Shown here: positions 27,101-39,200 of the stretch, one piece after another
Layout: every line of letters starts with the position of its first letter
Numbering within the stretch: the first letter of the stretch is position 1
NCBI RefSeq assembly: GCF_019393635.1
Contig: NC_057862.1
Span: 416,809,669 to 416,873,668 of the forward strand
From: Dromiciops gliroides
Lineage: Eukaryota; Chordata; Mammalia; Microbiotheria; Microbiotheriidae
Length of the DNA stretch: 64,000 nt
Direction of reading: 5' to 3'
The notes under the pieces: generated by a model
Told to the model about the DNA's origin: nothing
What the model saw: only the letters and a program-made list of their open reading frames with translations
The model's database searches: none
Made by a program: the position numbers and the translations under genes

Positions 27101-28339
27101 ATTCCAAAGGATTCATGATGGAAAATGCTCTCCACATTCAGAAAAAAGAACTGTGGAATCTGGATGCAGATTTAACCATACTGTTTCTACCCTTTTTTTT
27201 CTTTTTTGAGGTTTTTCCCTTTTGTTCTGATTCTTCTTTCACAACATGACTAATACAGAAATATGTTTAATGTGATTGTACATATATAACCTATATATCA
27301 GATTGCTTGCTATCTTGGGGAGGGGATAGGGAAGGGAGGAGGGAGAAAAAATCAGAACTGGAAATCTTATAAAAATAAATGTTGAAAACTATCTCTACAT
27401 GTAACTGGAAAACAATAAAATACTTTTATGATCTCTTTTTTTTTTTAAAGGGTATCATCATAGTCCAGGCAAGAAGAATAAGGGGCTTAAATAGGGTAGT
27501 AGTAGTGGAAGTAGAGAAAGGGGAATGAATGCCAGAGATGTCATGGATATGGAATCAAAAGGACTTAGCAACTGACTCTGAGGATTCAAGCCTAATTAAT
27601 AGAGACGTTGGTGGAAAATTAGAAGGTTGGTGGGGGAAGAGGGGGAAATGAGCAGTTCATTTCTGGACTTGAGTTTGAAGTAGCAGGGGGAACATCTAGT
27701 TAGAGATGTCCAACATATAATTAGAGATGCGGAACTAAAGTTCAAAGGAAAGAGAGGAACTAGATATATAGAGTTAGGAATCAGTGGTGTGGAGGTAACA
27801 CTTGACTGTAGGAGCATGTGAAATCACCAAGGGAGAGAGTGAGTAGAGCAGAGAGGACCAAGGACAGCCTTGGGGAAAAGCTATATTTAAGAAAAAACAA
27901 TAAAAGAACTGTTAGAGAATGGTGTCTGAAAAACGAAGAGAGGGAAAAGTGGCCACAAGGCAGAGGATCAAGGTGGATCCTGATGTCAGAGTAAAACTTT
28001 TACTAATTTTAAATTAGGACTTAACAGGAAAATTAAGTTTCTTTTAAGTGAAATGAGCTCAGATTCCTTTCTTCCTTTCTTCAATTTTAGGTCCATGAAC
28101 AAACCAAAGAGCGCAATAGGAATCCTTTTCTTAAAAAGAAAAGCTGCCAGCTCTCTGAATCATCAGTACTTCAAACAGTACAGCAGATACCAGGAGTTGG
28201 AAAGGTGATGGCCATGCTTCTGCTGCAGGAGTTTGAAAGTATTCAAAAACTATGTAGTGCATCTATTCAAGAACTTGAACAAGTAGTTGGACATACACTA
28301 GCAGAAAAAATGCATACGTTCTTTACCCAGGCAAGGTGA
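24039..28339 (+). CDS. FAAP24: FAAP24 (Fanconi anaemia core complex-associated protein 24), complete coding region
   Basis: Coding exons are 24039-24147, 24245-24384, 24946-25098 and 28091-28339. All have GT/AG borders and compatible phases, and together give 651 bases (216 residues plus stop), close to the 215 residues I recall for human. FAAP24 pairs with FANCM, targets the Fanconi core complex to branched or single-stranded DNA, and promotes FANCD2/FANCI monoubiquitination and ATR signalling. Exons 2-4 encode the XPF-type nuclease fold, which is catalytically inactive in this protein. Diagnostic strings are EKWRGSQLAQEMQG and ITEADLVAGN. The last exon encodes the tandem helix-hairpin-helix domain with hairpin IPGVGKV and ends FFTQAR. 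The start ATG follows the acceptor by 35 bases and gives MEKE, like other mammals. No frameshift or premature stop is seen. Confidence 0.96.
24245..24384 (+). CDS. FAAP24: FAAP24 exon 3
   Basis: It has 140 bases. The acceptor is ctattttcag and the donor gtaagt starts at 24385. It begins GKIKLVFEEDL and ends IVRLRN in phase 0. It is part of the XPF-nuclease-like fold. Confidence 0.95.
24480..24720. repeat. Old unclassified dispersed repeat in FAAP24 intron 3
   Basis: Text tgctgtcaaggtatttacagtctagtag is the 'ccctcaaggagcttacagtct' pattern of an ancient mammalian repeat. Confidence 0.4.
24946..25098 (+). CDS. FAAP24: FAAP24 exon 4
   Basis: It has 153 bases (51 codons) and encodes ASNVHGIVIVEKTQMSEQYF and then the end of the nuclease-like fold (…SQMEASQLIIQL). 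The acceptor is ttattgaag. The next AG, 5 bases on, would place an in-frame TAA first and is excluded. The donor gtaagc starts at 25099. Confidence 0.95.
25099..26200. other. FAAP24 intron 4, left part, no repeat or gene recognised
   Basis: Unique-looking AT-rich sequence; no SINE or LINE signature found by eye. Confidence 0.4.
26205..26949. repeat. Old unclassified dispersed repeat, interrupted by SINEs
   Basis: acaaatattttataagtacctgctacatgc, then gaagggactgatactctact, then gtgaagggctttaagggcc in the order of the same ancient family as 690-1140. It continues after the composite insertion to about 27900 (catagtccaggcaagaagaa). Confidence 0.45.
26517..26665 (+). mobile_element. WSINE1-type SINE
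   Basis: Target duplication ataaagagcctct at 26504-26516 and 26666-26678. Confidence 0.95.
26950..27446 (+). mobile_element. SINE-L1 composite in one target duplication
   Basis: A WSINE1-type SINE (26950-27091) without a normal A-run passes directly into an L1 3' UTR fragment (27092-27446, from attccaaaggattcatgatgg). The pair is flanked by aaaggatatcatc (26937-26949) and aaagggtatcatc (27447-27459). Confidence 0.8.
27460..27960. repeat. Continuation of the old dispersed repeat in FAAP24 intron 4
   Basis: Purine-rich text with agtccaggcaagaagaataagggg and gacagccttggggaaaagc. No gene. Confidence 0.4.
28091..28339 (+). CDS. FAAP24: FAAP24 exon 5 (terminal coding exon)
   Basis: The acceptor is ttcaattttag. 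The 82 codons and TGA contain the helix-hairpin-helix IPGVGKVMAMLLLQEF and a second HhH-like segment (IQELEQVVGHTLAEKM). This is the DNA-binding half of the protein. Confidence 0.96.
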   Translation, partial: VHEQTKERNRNPFLKKKSCQLSESSVLQTVQQIPGVGKVMAMLLLQEFESIQKLCSASIQELEQVVGHTLAEKMHTFFTQAR

Positions 28340-29060
28340 CGGCATAATCCTACAATACTTGTTTGTCCTCCAGCATCACCAAATCTCAGATTGTGCTTTT
28401 TTTTACCTATGTTGACACCAGAGAATTTACTTTTTCATCTTGTATCAAGTATTGAAAGAAAAGATCAACTGAGAACCATAATCTCTACACTCATGTTTTA
28501 ATCAAAACTAGCTAAACAGGCAGTGCTGCTCTTTGACCACTTGTCTAATGATGTTTTTCTGATTCTTAGGATGATCAAAACTTGAATGCAATATATCTTA
28601 TTCTTTCAAAATTTACATCAGTTTCAATTTTTTAAAATAATTAAAGTTTAAAGGAAATTCTTAAGTAATGATAGGACCTTGACTGTAACATCAACTTTCT
28701 TGGACTTCATCTGACATTTCAGATGGTTGTTAAAGTCAGAAGCTATAGTTGGTGAAATGTTATGTATCACAGATGTACTGAGGTATTATAATGTGGCTGG
28801 TCTTCAGTTCTGGTCAATGTAACTGAGGATTAAAGGACTACAACTTAAATCTTTTGGTGCCTTATGATAATAAGCATTTCAGTCAAGGTTAAACATCTAA
28901 ATAAATCTTGAAAGGAAAAAAAAATTGAAGAGAAGAAAAGATAGATTTATAGTTATTTATTTAAATACATAAGCGTCTACAAATGTAATGCTAAAGGCAC
29001 TGTTTTGGATACATTTTCACAGTGCTCCCTTAGGACTTTTATGATTATGATGAAAATAAA
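28340..29060 (+). other. FAAP24: FAAP24 3' UTR (extent uncertain)
   Basis: AT-rich sequence without recognised repeats follows the stop. Candidate polyadenylation signals AATAAA lie at 28900-28905, 29055-29060 and, further out, 29551-29556. Which one is used cannot be told from the sequence. Confidence 0.55.
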
Positions 29061-29993
29061 ACTTGGAAACTCCTGTTAAAGGTATTAATGGTATGTTTAG
29101 TGATTCATACTAAGTTTTTTAGGGTTTTTTTAATTATTCAGGAACATCGCAAAAATATGTCATTACTTAGAACACATTTGGATTTTAAAAGTCATAGAGC
29201 TTTAAACTTTAGTCATATATATTTATTGCAAAGAAAAGTTATAACAGGCTTTTTTTTTTAGCCAGAGGCTTATTCAAGGTGCATTTATGCACTTTCCTAC
29301 TTTAAACAAAATGGAAAATGTTTTGAGTATCAAACAGTATAATATCTACCCTGTAGATGGCACTTTTATCTAACACTAGTGTGTTAGCAATGTGAAAATT
29401 ATTTTTAAACAATATGTAAAGTCAAAGCTGGTTCTAAATAGTCTCTGTTGTTAAAAGTATTAATCATGAAATTTGGCACTAGATTGTATCTAGAACCTGT
29501 AACTGCTATAAAGGTATGCAGATTTGACATTTATTTTGTACAGCAATCAAAATAAAACTAGTCATTGAGTATGCAGAACTATTTTTGATAACAGTAATTC
29601 AAATCCACTACTGTAGTCTGGATACTAGCTGCCATGTTGTATAGCATTGGCTTGAATTAAAAATTAAAGAATTTCTTTTTTTCAAATTCTACATCTATTA
29701 CATAGTGAAATTCATTTAAAACTGATACATGAACAAGTAATAAAATTAGTCGTGAAGACTATCCTTCATGTTTTCAACACTACTCTATATACAGTACTAA
29801 ATGTAATAAATAACTTGTAGCAATACACTAACACGCTTCAAATCCAGTTTCGGCACTTTTGTGTAGGATACAAATGCCACATGCAAGTTTCAAATCTAAG
29901 AAAATAGGTTTTAAATATATTAATAAATTTCACATTATGGCACATAAATTGAAAGCTACTCAGCATTTAGAAATAGCTTCATTTGCTGAAATG
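28950..29993 (-). other. RHPN2: RHPN2 3' UTR (extent uncertain)
   Basis: Repeat-free AT-rich sequence follows the RHPN2 stop. On the minus strand AATAAA occurs at 29535-29530, 29227-29222 and 28961-28956. If a distal site is used, this UTR overlaps the FAAP24 3' UTR. Confidence 0.55.
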
Positions 29994-30251
29994 TTAATAC
30001 AGTGAACTTTCTGTATTGAGAAGACCAAAAGGAGAAGGAAGTTTCTTCTTGATCTGGGGTCTTGCCACCCCAACTGAAGGGAGACAGAGAGTACTAGCTG
30101 ACTTCTGTCTGTTTTTGTTGGTTCCCCAACTCAAAAAAGACAGTTTTTTGGAGATCTTTTTGCTTTTGTCGATTTTATCATCTTCGATGGCTAAGCAGAT
30201 CATAGAGTATGTTTTCTGCATTCCCACAGAGTAGGTAGCACACTTATTATG
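29994..30251 (-). CDS. RHPN2: RHPN2 terminal coding exon
   Basis: It has 85 codons plus TAA (29996-29994). It starts [20 protein letters not shown], carries a Lys-rich [20 protein letters not shown] segment and ends [11 protein letters not shown]. Acceptor is ttttatgcag. Confidence 0.96.
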   Translation of the reverse strand, partial: HNKCATYSVGMQKTYSMICLAIEDDKIDKSKKISKKLSFLSWGTNKNRQKSASTLCLPSVGVARPQIKKKLPSPFGLLNTESSLY

Positions 30252-33200
30252 CTGCATAAAACAGAAAAGGAAAAAAGTCATCCATGAGGTATAGTTATAT
30301 GCTCAAAATAAGAGGTTAAACCTGTGAATAACTTTTTGAATTTATAGCATTTTAAGACAATTGTTGTTTGAAATTCAGGCTTCTACTTACTATGTTTGAT
30401 TTTTTTAAATCGCTAAAGGAATAACTATGAATATTCGCTTTGTAACCACTACTGACTGTTGAAGGATTGCATAGGATTAGAATATGAATATGACAGTGGG
30501 GTTCTTAATCTTTTTTGTGTACTCAACCCCTTTGGCAGTTTGGTGGAACCTATGAGCACCTGGGAATAATGTTTTTAAGTGCATAAAGTAAAATACATAG
30601 GATTACAAGACAACAATTGTATTTAAACAGTTGGGTTTTTTTTTTTAATTAATGGACCCCAGGTTAAGATCTCTAGCTCCAAAGAGAAATAAAGATTTTG
30701 AAAAACACTGAGCTACTATGAAAAATTTTTATAAAATTACTCAGCTCTTTTGAAAGAATTTAAAATATTTTTACCTCTTACAAATTTTCAACTCCCTGCA
30801 AAATTATCATTCCCTCTTTGTACTTGAATTAATGACTGAAATAAGCTTTTAAAGAAATCATCAAAATTTGTAACAAAAGTATGAAAATTGCTTTGTAGGT
30901 TTTATGTAAAAGACCAGCAGTTTATTTAGCTGAACAGAGGTTAGTAAATTCATTAAAGTAACGAAAAAAAGGAGAAGCTAAGTGTCATTCCTTACCATAG
31001 AAGATGTTGAATCCAGAAGACTGATGACTTTCATCTCAATATCTTCCTCTCCTAAACTTTTCAGTTTTTGCATGACCTCACTCACTGTCAGCCACTTACA
31101 ATCTGTATCTTGAATAGAAACAATATAATCTCCCTCCTTAGCACCAGCCAGCTAGAAAAGTAATATACAAATGGTCAATTTTTTTGGGGGGGGGGGGGCA
31201 GTTGGGGTTAAGTGACTTGCCCAGGGTCACACAGCTAGTAGGCGTCAAGTGTCTGAGGCCGGATTTGAACTCAGGTCCTCCTGACTCCAGGGCAGGTGCT
31301 CTATCCACTACGCCACCTAGCTGCCCCCAAATGGTCAATTTTAATTAAAATTAATCTCAGTCATAAAGTTTCCAAATCCATGTACAAAAATTTACCACAG
31401 CACTTGCAGTAAAGTACAAATAGTCTATTTTCCTATAGCCACATTTATTTAGGTTGCTTTTTATATGTATATACATACATATATACGTATACACATACAT
31501 ACATACACACTCAGTATTTCCCCTTGCTCTCAAATCTGAACCTGAGAATACAGTACTTACTGCAGCAGAACAATATGGATCCAGAAAATGAACTTGTACT
31601 GGGGAACCTCCTCTCAGAGTAAACCCCAAATCTCCTTCTTCAATGGTAAAATGAATGTTTCGAGGAGCTGTCCATCTCTTATTTGCTGAAAATATAGATA
31701 AAGGGCCCTATGGAATAAAAAAAAAATTTATCATTTGCATATTAAAATAGACATCTTAAAGTTATATTCTTTTTTTTTTAAGTTATATTCTTAAAACACT
31801 TCAAGGGCACCAGCAGAGTGCCCCAGGGATCTGTGCTTAGATGTGGATTGACCTGCATAAAAGCATAGATGAAATGTTGAATCAAGTTTGGAGATGAGAT
31901 AAAGCTATCATATGGCAGTTGCTACTCTAAAAGTTCTTAACAGGCTAAAATTTTGTGCCAAATAAGAACTATAGGAGAGATAAATGTAAACATAATTCCT
32001 ATAGTTGCAATCAAAAAAATTCACTTCAAAAGATAAGGGAGACATGGCTAGATAGTAATTTGAAAAGGACATGGGAGTTTTAATGGACTGCTAGCTCTAT
32101 ATGAATCAACAGTGGGCTATGACAGCCAAGAAAGCTATTTTGATCATGGGCTAAATTAATGAGCATAATGTCTAGAAATAAAGAGGTGATAGTTCCATTG
32201 TCCTCCAAACCAGTCAATATATTCAGATGATTGTATTCAGTTCTGAGGACCTCATTTTAGGAAGGACACTGAAACTCTGACAAGAAGGCAACCAAGATGG
32301 TAAAGGAATCTGACATACTATACAGGGTTCAGTTGAAAGAATAATATTTGGCCTGAAAAGAAGACTTAGAGGCATATAAAAAGCAGCTTCAAGTATATGA
32401 AAGAGCTACCATGTGGAAAGAGGACTGGATTTATTCTTGGCTCCAGAGAGCAGCACCAGGAGCAGTGAACAGAATTTGCAAAGAGACAAATTAAAGGTTG
32501 ATATTGAAAAAAAATTCCTAATGATTAGAGCTATCAAAAGGTGTAGTTTAGGGGCAGCTAGGTGGTGTAGTGGATAAAGCACCGGCCTTGGATTCAGGAG
32601 GACCTGAGTTCAAATCCGACCTCAGACACTTGACACTAGCTGTGTGACCTTGGGCAAATCACTTAACCCCCATTGCCCTCCCAAAAAAACCAAAAACTAA
32701 AAAAGGTGGGGTTTGCTGCTTTAAAAGATAGTGAATTCGGGACAGCTAGGTGGCGCAGTGGATAGAGCACTGGCCCTGGATTCAGGAGGACCTGAGTTCA
32801 AATCCGGCCTCAAACACTTAACACTTACTAGCTGTGTGACCCTGGGCAAGTCACTTAACCCCCATTGCCCGGCAAAAAAAAAAAAAAAGTGAATTCTCTC
32901 TCATTGAAAGTCTTCAACCAAAGACTAGATAGCCATTTGTTAGGTTCTAGAGAAGATTATTTTTCGTGTTTTGAGTTGTACTAAATGGCCACTGAGATCT
33001 CTAACTCTGAAATTCTATGAAGTAATTTCCATTGTTCTTGAAATCTTCTAAGGAAGTAGACCAAAAGCCCTTTGAAATTTCTTCCAGCTATACATCTATG
33101 ATGCTATAAGAGATAATCTTAGTAACCATTTTTCCAAGGGTCAGAGAAATTGACTTTTTTAAAATGGGGGGAGGGCACCCAGCTATGTGGCACAGTGGAT

Positions 33201-36200
33201 AAAGCACCGGCCCTGGATTCAGGAGGACCTGAGTTCAAATCTGGCCTCAGACACTTGACATTCACTAGCTGTGTGACCCTGGGCACGTCACTTGACCCTC
33301 ATTGCCCCGCAAAAAAACAAAAACAAAAACAAACAAAACAAAACAAAAAAAATGAGGGGGAAGGGAAGGGTTTAATCTAAGGAGATCATGGACATGTTCC
33401 CAAAAATAACGCTTGAGTGTAAGTAGTATGTATAGGACTAGAACAGTCTTTTAAAATCATCTGAGAATAACCAGTAGTCAGTAAAAAAAAATAATAATAC
33501 TAATACACTTTCTACCCTTCCTTAAGCTATACTCCTTTCTTTTTTAGAATAAGAGACTTTCTAGAAATGGAAGAGTCCTTAGAGGTCCTAGTTAACATTT
33601 CTGAATTCTATAATGGTTGCCTTTAAAAAATAGAAAAAATTGCTGCAGGAATATAAATGACCAAACTGCTAGAAATGGTGGTCTCTTCAACTATAAGTTA
33701 TGTTGCATCCCTCCAAGCAGATGGAAGACCCTGTTCTAAAATATTCAATCAAGAACATCTAGGATATATGTAGTCACCACCCTCATGCCACCCCTCACAC
33801 TCTTCAGCAAAATTAAGAGTTCTCTATCCAGGAAGGTTACTATCACATGATATTGTGGTGGTTCATACCAGCTTCTGGAAGAAGTCTGTCACTACAACTT
33901 TGGAAAACTGTGGTGCTATCATCTCAGCTTCCTGCTCTGTTTTGGCTGTAAAAGAAAATTCAAGATATAAGATGACAATTGTGGACTACCTCCCTGCCTT
34001 GCACCCTGCCCTGCCCAGTGAAGGCTAACTGCATCTAGCTGTGCCTAGCCACCCACCAGCCCACATCTGCCTCTACCTTCCCAACCCGATCTCCAGCTCT
34101 CGCCCTGGGGACAAGCTGAGCAGTCAGTGAGAATTCACTTCATCTAGCCAGCTACCCACTGTCCACCCCTTGCTCTGGGAACAATAACCAAATTAATGCT
34201 AACATTGCTTCTGAAAATGGTTCATCACTCCATTGCCCTTTGCCTCCACTTACCATCCCTGAGACTTCACCCTGCTCTGACTACCACTCCTTTGTATGTA
34301 TTGTTTCTTCCAATTAGAATATAAGCTCTTTGAGGGGAGGGACTTCTCTTTTCTGTGTTTGTATCCCCATTGTTTAATAGAGTGCCTAACACATAACAGG
34401 TACTTAATAAATACTTATCACAGACTGACTGATTGACTTCAATTGCATTCTGAGAGAAGTAACCTATCATTTTGAGACCTAGCAAGTGAGAGGCATTTCA
34501 CTCCGTCTCTTTAAGTTTTCCTTTTAGTGTCCAATTTAAAGGTCTTTGAAAATGCTTCAAAAACATTTCAATAAAATTCAAATCACTAGGCAAGAAAGAA
34601 CACTGAGCATGATGAAAAGAAAAACACTACAGAAAAAAAAAGCTAATGCTAATCAAAGTATAAATAGATGTAAATCTAATCCAAAATTACTAGACAATTC
34701 TTTGACTTGTTTCAAGTACTCAGGTTTATACTGCAGTCAGAAGAATTTACTAACCATTCTCTAAGAGTCTTAAAAAAAGATCTTCCTAGACATGTAATAA
34801 TTGTGCTTCTCCCTATTTGCATTTTAGCTCCTTACCTTCAGGCTATAGCACTGTAGAAAAAGGGAATCCAAGGACATACTTTGTTCAAATCTATTATTTG
34901 CCTAATGAATTCACCAGAATATTTATTTGCCCTGGTAATATTTGGCTTTTCGTTAGATTATATAACATTTAAAGATCTTTCTCAATTATCAGGGAAAAAA
35001 CTTCCCATAAGTCATCTCTTCCATTATACATATCACAAATCAATCCTAATATTGTCATCAAGAAAAAGTAGGTAAACATGAGAAGCACATCATATTTCTC
35101 AGTCTAACTTTCAAGGCCCTCTAGTGGTCTAGGGGAGTGTTAGATTTGAGTTGGAAGGACTAGATCCAAATCCCTGCTTTGCTACACCTGTATATATCTC
35201 AAAGACCTGAACAAAATGACCTCGAAGGTCCCTTCCAGCTCTAACTATATGATCATAGAGTTACCTGTCTTTTCAGCTTTTTTCAGTTTCAAAATTATAC
35301 ACCCATTTCTTCAAACAAAGTAGGTTATTCCTGCTGCTCTCCAAACAGACCCCTTTTCATTCATTCCACCTGGGTTGTTGCCTTTCTCCCATTCTCAAAG
35401 TATGGAAATCCTACCCATATTTAAAAGCCTAACTCAAATCTCACCTCTGTAAAGCCTTTCCTGATCACCCCTTTCCACTGATTTTTTTTTTCCACCTCTA
35501 ACTTCTGTAGCCCTTTGTTCACATCTTTCTTATAGTACTAACAACAGTGTTTTGCATTATACTTATTTATGTATAAGTCTCATCTCCCCTCCTATGCTGG
35601 AAGCTCTTGGATAACAAGGACCATATCTTGTTCATCTCTGCATTGCTACAGTGCCTTGCACAGAAATGTGCTAAACAGATACTGGCTCACTGAATGCAGG
35701 CAGAATTCGTCCATGTCAGACACGTGTAGGGTGGCTTCACAATCAAGTAAGGTACTTACAGGTAATATCTGGAGCATCTATTAAATTCAGAAAATCATCA
35801 TCTTGTTCATGCTGAGAGTATTTGAGATGAGACCTCTTGTGAGCAACAGATAAGATTTCCTGAAGAATCTCAATATTTCTCAGTTTTTTGCACAGGCTGG
35901 CCGCTCTCACAGATTCTTCATGATCAGCAATAGCTTTACGTAAATGGGATTTCCCTGAAAATATAAATCATCAAAATTGTAATTTCCCCCCTAAATTTAA
36001 AAATCAATAGTATCATTATATAGCATTTAATGTTTCAACTGATCAGCTTTATTAACAGCTAGAAGGAACTTCAATGACTATATAATTCAACTGCTTTTAC
36101 AGAGGAGGAAATTAAGATACAGAAAATCTAAGTGTATCACCAAGGTCATACCATTCAGACTATTTCTGCTGCTCTCTGAATAGGCCTTAAGTTTTCCTGA

Positions 36201-39200
36201 CTCTGAACCTTTGCTTATGTTAGTCCATCTCCCTAGGATGCCTCTCCCCTCCCATTCTCAAAGTATGGAAATCCTACCCATCCTTAGAAGCCCAACTCAA
36301 ATCCCATCTCTTCCATGAAGCCTTCTCTGAGCACTCCTGGCCAACAATTTCCTTTCAACCTCTGACTCTTAGAGTATCTTATTTATACTTATAGCACTTA
36401 ACACATACCATTTTGTATTATAGTTATTTATAAATCTTATCTTGCCTACTACATTTCCAGGTCTTCCAACTCCAAATTTAGTAGAGCTGGAATTCAAACT
36501 CAGGTCTTCTGACCAATGATTTTTCATGCATGGAGCAGCAAAAAAAGAGCTATTTTCTTTTCTTTTCTTTTTTTTTTTTAAAGGGCAATGAGGGTTAAGT
36601 GACTTGCCCACAGTCACACAGCTATTAAGTGTCAGGTGTTTGAGGCTGGATTTGAACTCAGGTACTCCTGAATCCAGGGCCGGTGCTCTATCCACTGTGC
36701 CCCAAAAGAGCTATTTTCTAGTAGACTGGGCTGCTGCTCTGCTTGAAGATTCTCTTAAATGCATCTGCAAAAACCTCGTTCTTGCTTATGAGATCACTAA
36801 ACTGCCAATCAAATCTAGCCATAAGAACCATGAACGTAGGAAGTATTTGTTCATTTTAAAATATCTGATCCAATCTCAGTCTAGACAATTTAAGAATAAC
36901 TGTTGTAAAATTACATATTCAAAAATGCAACTTTTAAGCTTGAATAAAAATCACAAAGCAGAATAATCATGACTTTTACATCTCCCTATCCTTTGGGAGC
37001 ATTCTGGAGCATGGGAAAGCACATGGATATGCAAAACCCCAGGGAGGTCATTTTTATGAGCTTTTTGGGAGTAATACTTTCCCTATTTCCCATACAAACA
37101 ACAGTATTTACCTAGTTGTTTCCGCTCATTTTTGTTCTTCAATGTTGCCAAAGGTGTAAATCCTTCAGGCATGTGACCATACAGCTGAGACAAGCATTTT
37201 TCCTGTTGATCTTCATCATCTCCAGGATTCACTGTGGTGACATGGATTTTGGACAAGGACTTTGATTTGCAAATGTAATAAATTGGAATAGAAACTTTGA
37301 ATATTATTCTCTTTAAATTCATGCATGTATAACGTAATTTTATCTTCTCTATGATGGAAGTGCTAATTTTATAATGCTACACTAAATAATGGTCCTACGT
37401 AATATTCCCCCCAAAGCCATGTATGCCGGCCTCTACACCATTATTCAAGCCTTCTCCTAAGTTCCTGTCTTCAAATCTTATCCATTCTTCAAGGCCCAGA
37501 TCAAGTCCCACCTCTTCTATGAAACTTTCCCTGATCACCCCAACACAAAGTAATTTCTCCCTTCTTTAAGTCTAAATTTAAATAAACATTAGATTGTTTA
37601 TTGTCTATACTACTCATCTGGTTCTCATCATATGCTAAAGTATGGAGTTGACTCCCCAAATAGTTTAAGCCCATTTGAATTAGGAACCCCATATTTCCTA
37701 CCTCCTTTGTGTCCTAAACACCTATCACAGTGCTTTGCACGGTCGGTATTTGATGATTCAACACATGTTTATCAAGCACTTGCCACATATGCAAGGCATA
37801 ATGTTTAGGACTAGAGATGAAAAGTAGTCCCTTCTCTACAACCCCCCCCTTTTTTTTTTGCGGGGCAATTGGGGTTAAGTGACTTGCCCAGGGTCACACA
37901 GCTTAGTAAGTGTTAAGTGTCTGAAGCTGGATTTGAATTCAGGTACTCCTGGATCCAGGGCCGGTGCTTTATCCACTGCGCCACCTAGCTGCCCCATAGT
38001 CCCTTCTCTAAATACAGACTGAGCTTCCCCAATGGACTGTCAGACTCCCTTAGAAGCAAGGACTATCTCTTTTGCCTTTCTTTGTATCCCCACTGCTTAG
38101 CACACAGTAGGCACTAATGCTTCTTAACCTGAAATTAATCAGAAATAGAGTCTGTTAAATAAAGGTGGATGAATGGATAGCTGAGTAGCTTATAAATTAC
38201 CATAGGTACTTCACTGGGGTAAGCAAAAGAAACAATACAGAGTTTCTTAATACAAATGCTGATATTTCCATTTACTTTATATATCCCCAATAACATCAGC
38301 TGTCAGATAAATAGAAGTACTTATTGACAGCCTTAGAGACATTTTGCTGAAGCACTAAAAACTAAAACCAAACATTTTTAATTAGGAAGTTTTTTTCTAA
38401 TTCTTACATTGATGATCAATCAGAATGGTGGCAGCAAAGTAGTGAGCAAGAGCTCTATAATGGTCAGATTTCACTTTGACCAGCGTAGCCCAAGAATACG
38501 GGATATTCTCTTTAACTGGCTCCTGACTCATAGCTGAGTGAAGTTGCTGGTAAACCTCCCCAACCTAAAACAAGAAAGGGAGGAAAAAGAGATCACCGGC
38601 ACAAAACTGTTCCATGTTTCCTCTGCCAAAGACAAAAAACTCTCTTTTACAAGCAGTTATGAATAGAGACAGGTCATTCTAGAATTGGGCAAATGTTTTC
38701 AAGGTTATTTCCTATTGTTAACTTCAAAATTAAAAGAAAAATCAGATAGGCAATTGTAATAATAGATTATTTATGGATTAAAAGCTCAGGTTGGTGTTAC
38801 TGATCCACATCCTACAATAAGAAACTTATACAGAAGAACAAAGCAGGGGTCTCTGCCTAGAAATACCATAAAGGACATTCTTATGAGTGAATTCTGGGGG
38901 AGACCCTCCCTGGGGTTTATATCTGCCAGTAATCTAAAATGACCCACCAAAGGCATAGGAGCCAAGAAATTTCTTTTAGACAGCTCTAAAAGAATTGCAT
39001 CACCACTTACCTTGGCAGCTTCCTGGGCCATCTTCACCAAGGTAAAAAACTCATTTCGGATCCCAGGGAGACTAATTTTCTCAAAGATGATCTCTTGAGC
39101 TTGTGCTAGCATCATTTTGACCAGAACATTTAGCATGGCAGGGCTCATGTCATAACTTGGTGTATGAGTAAATGTTTCCTTTAGGTAGTTTAAAACTCCT

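Larger units (their letters stand above)
31795..33030 (+). mobile_element. CR1-like LINE 3' region, interrupted by two SINEs
   Basis: gtgccccagggatctgtgctt, then gaggtgatagttccattgtcc, then gaggacctcattttaggaagg, then ttcctaatgattagagctat, and the tail ccactgagatctctaactctg follow the order of a CR1 ORF2 end and 3' UTR. Confidence 0.75.
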
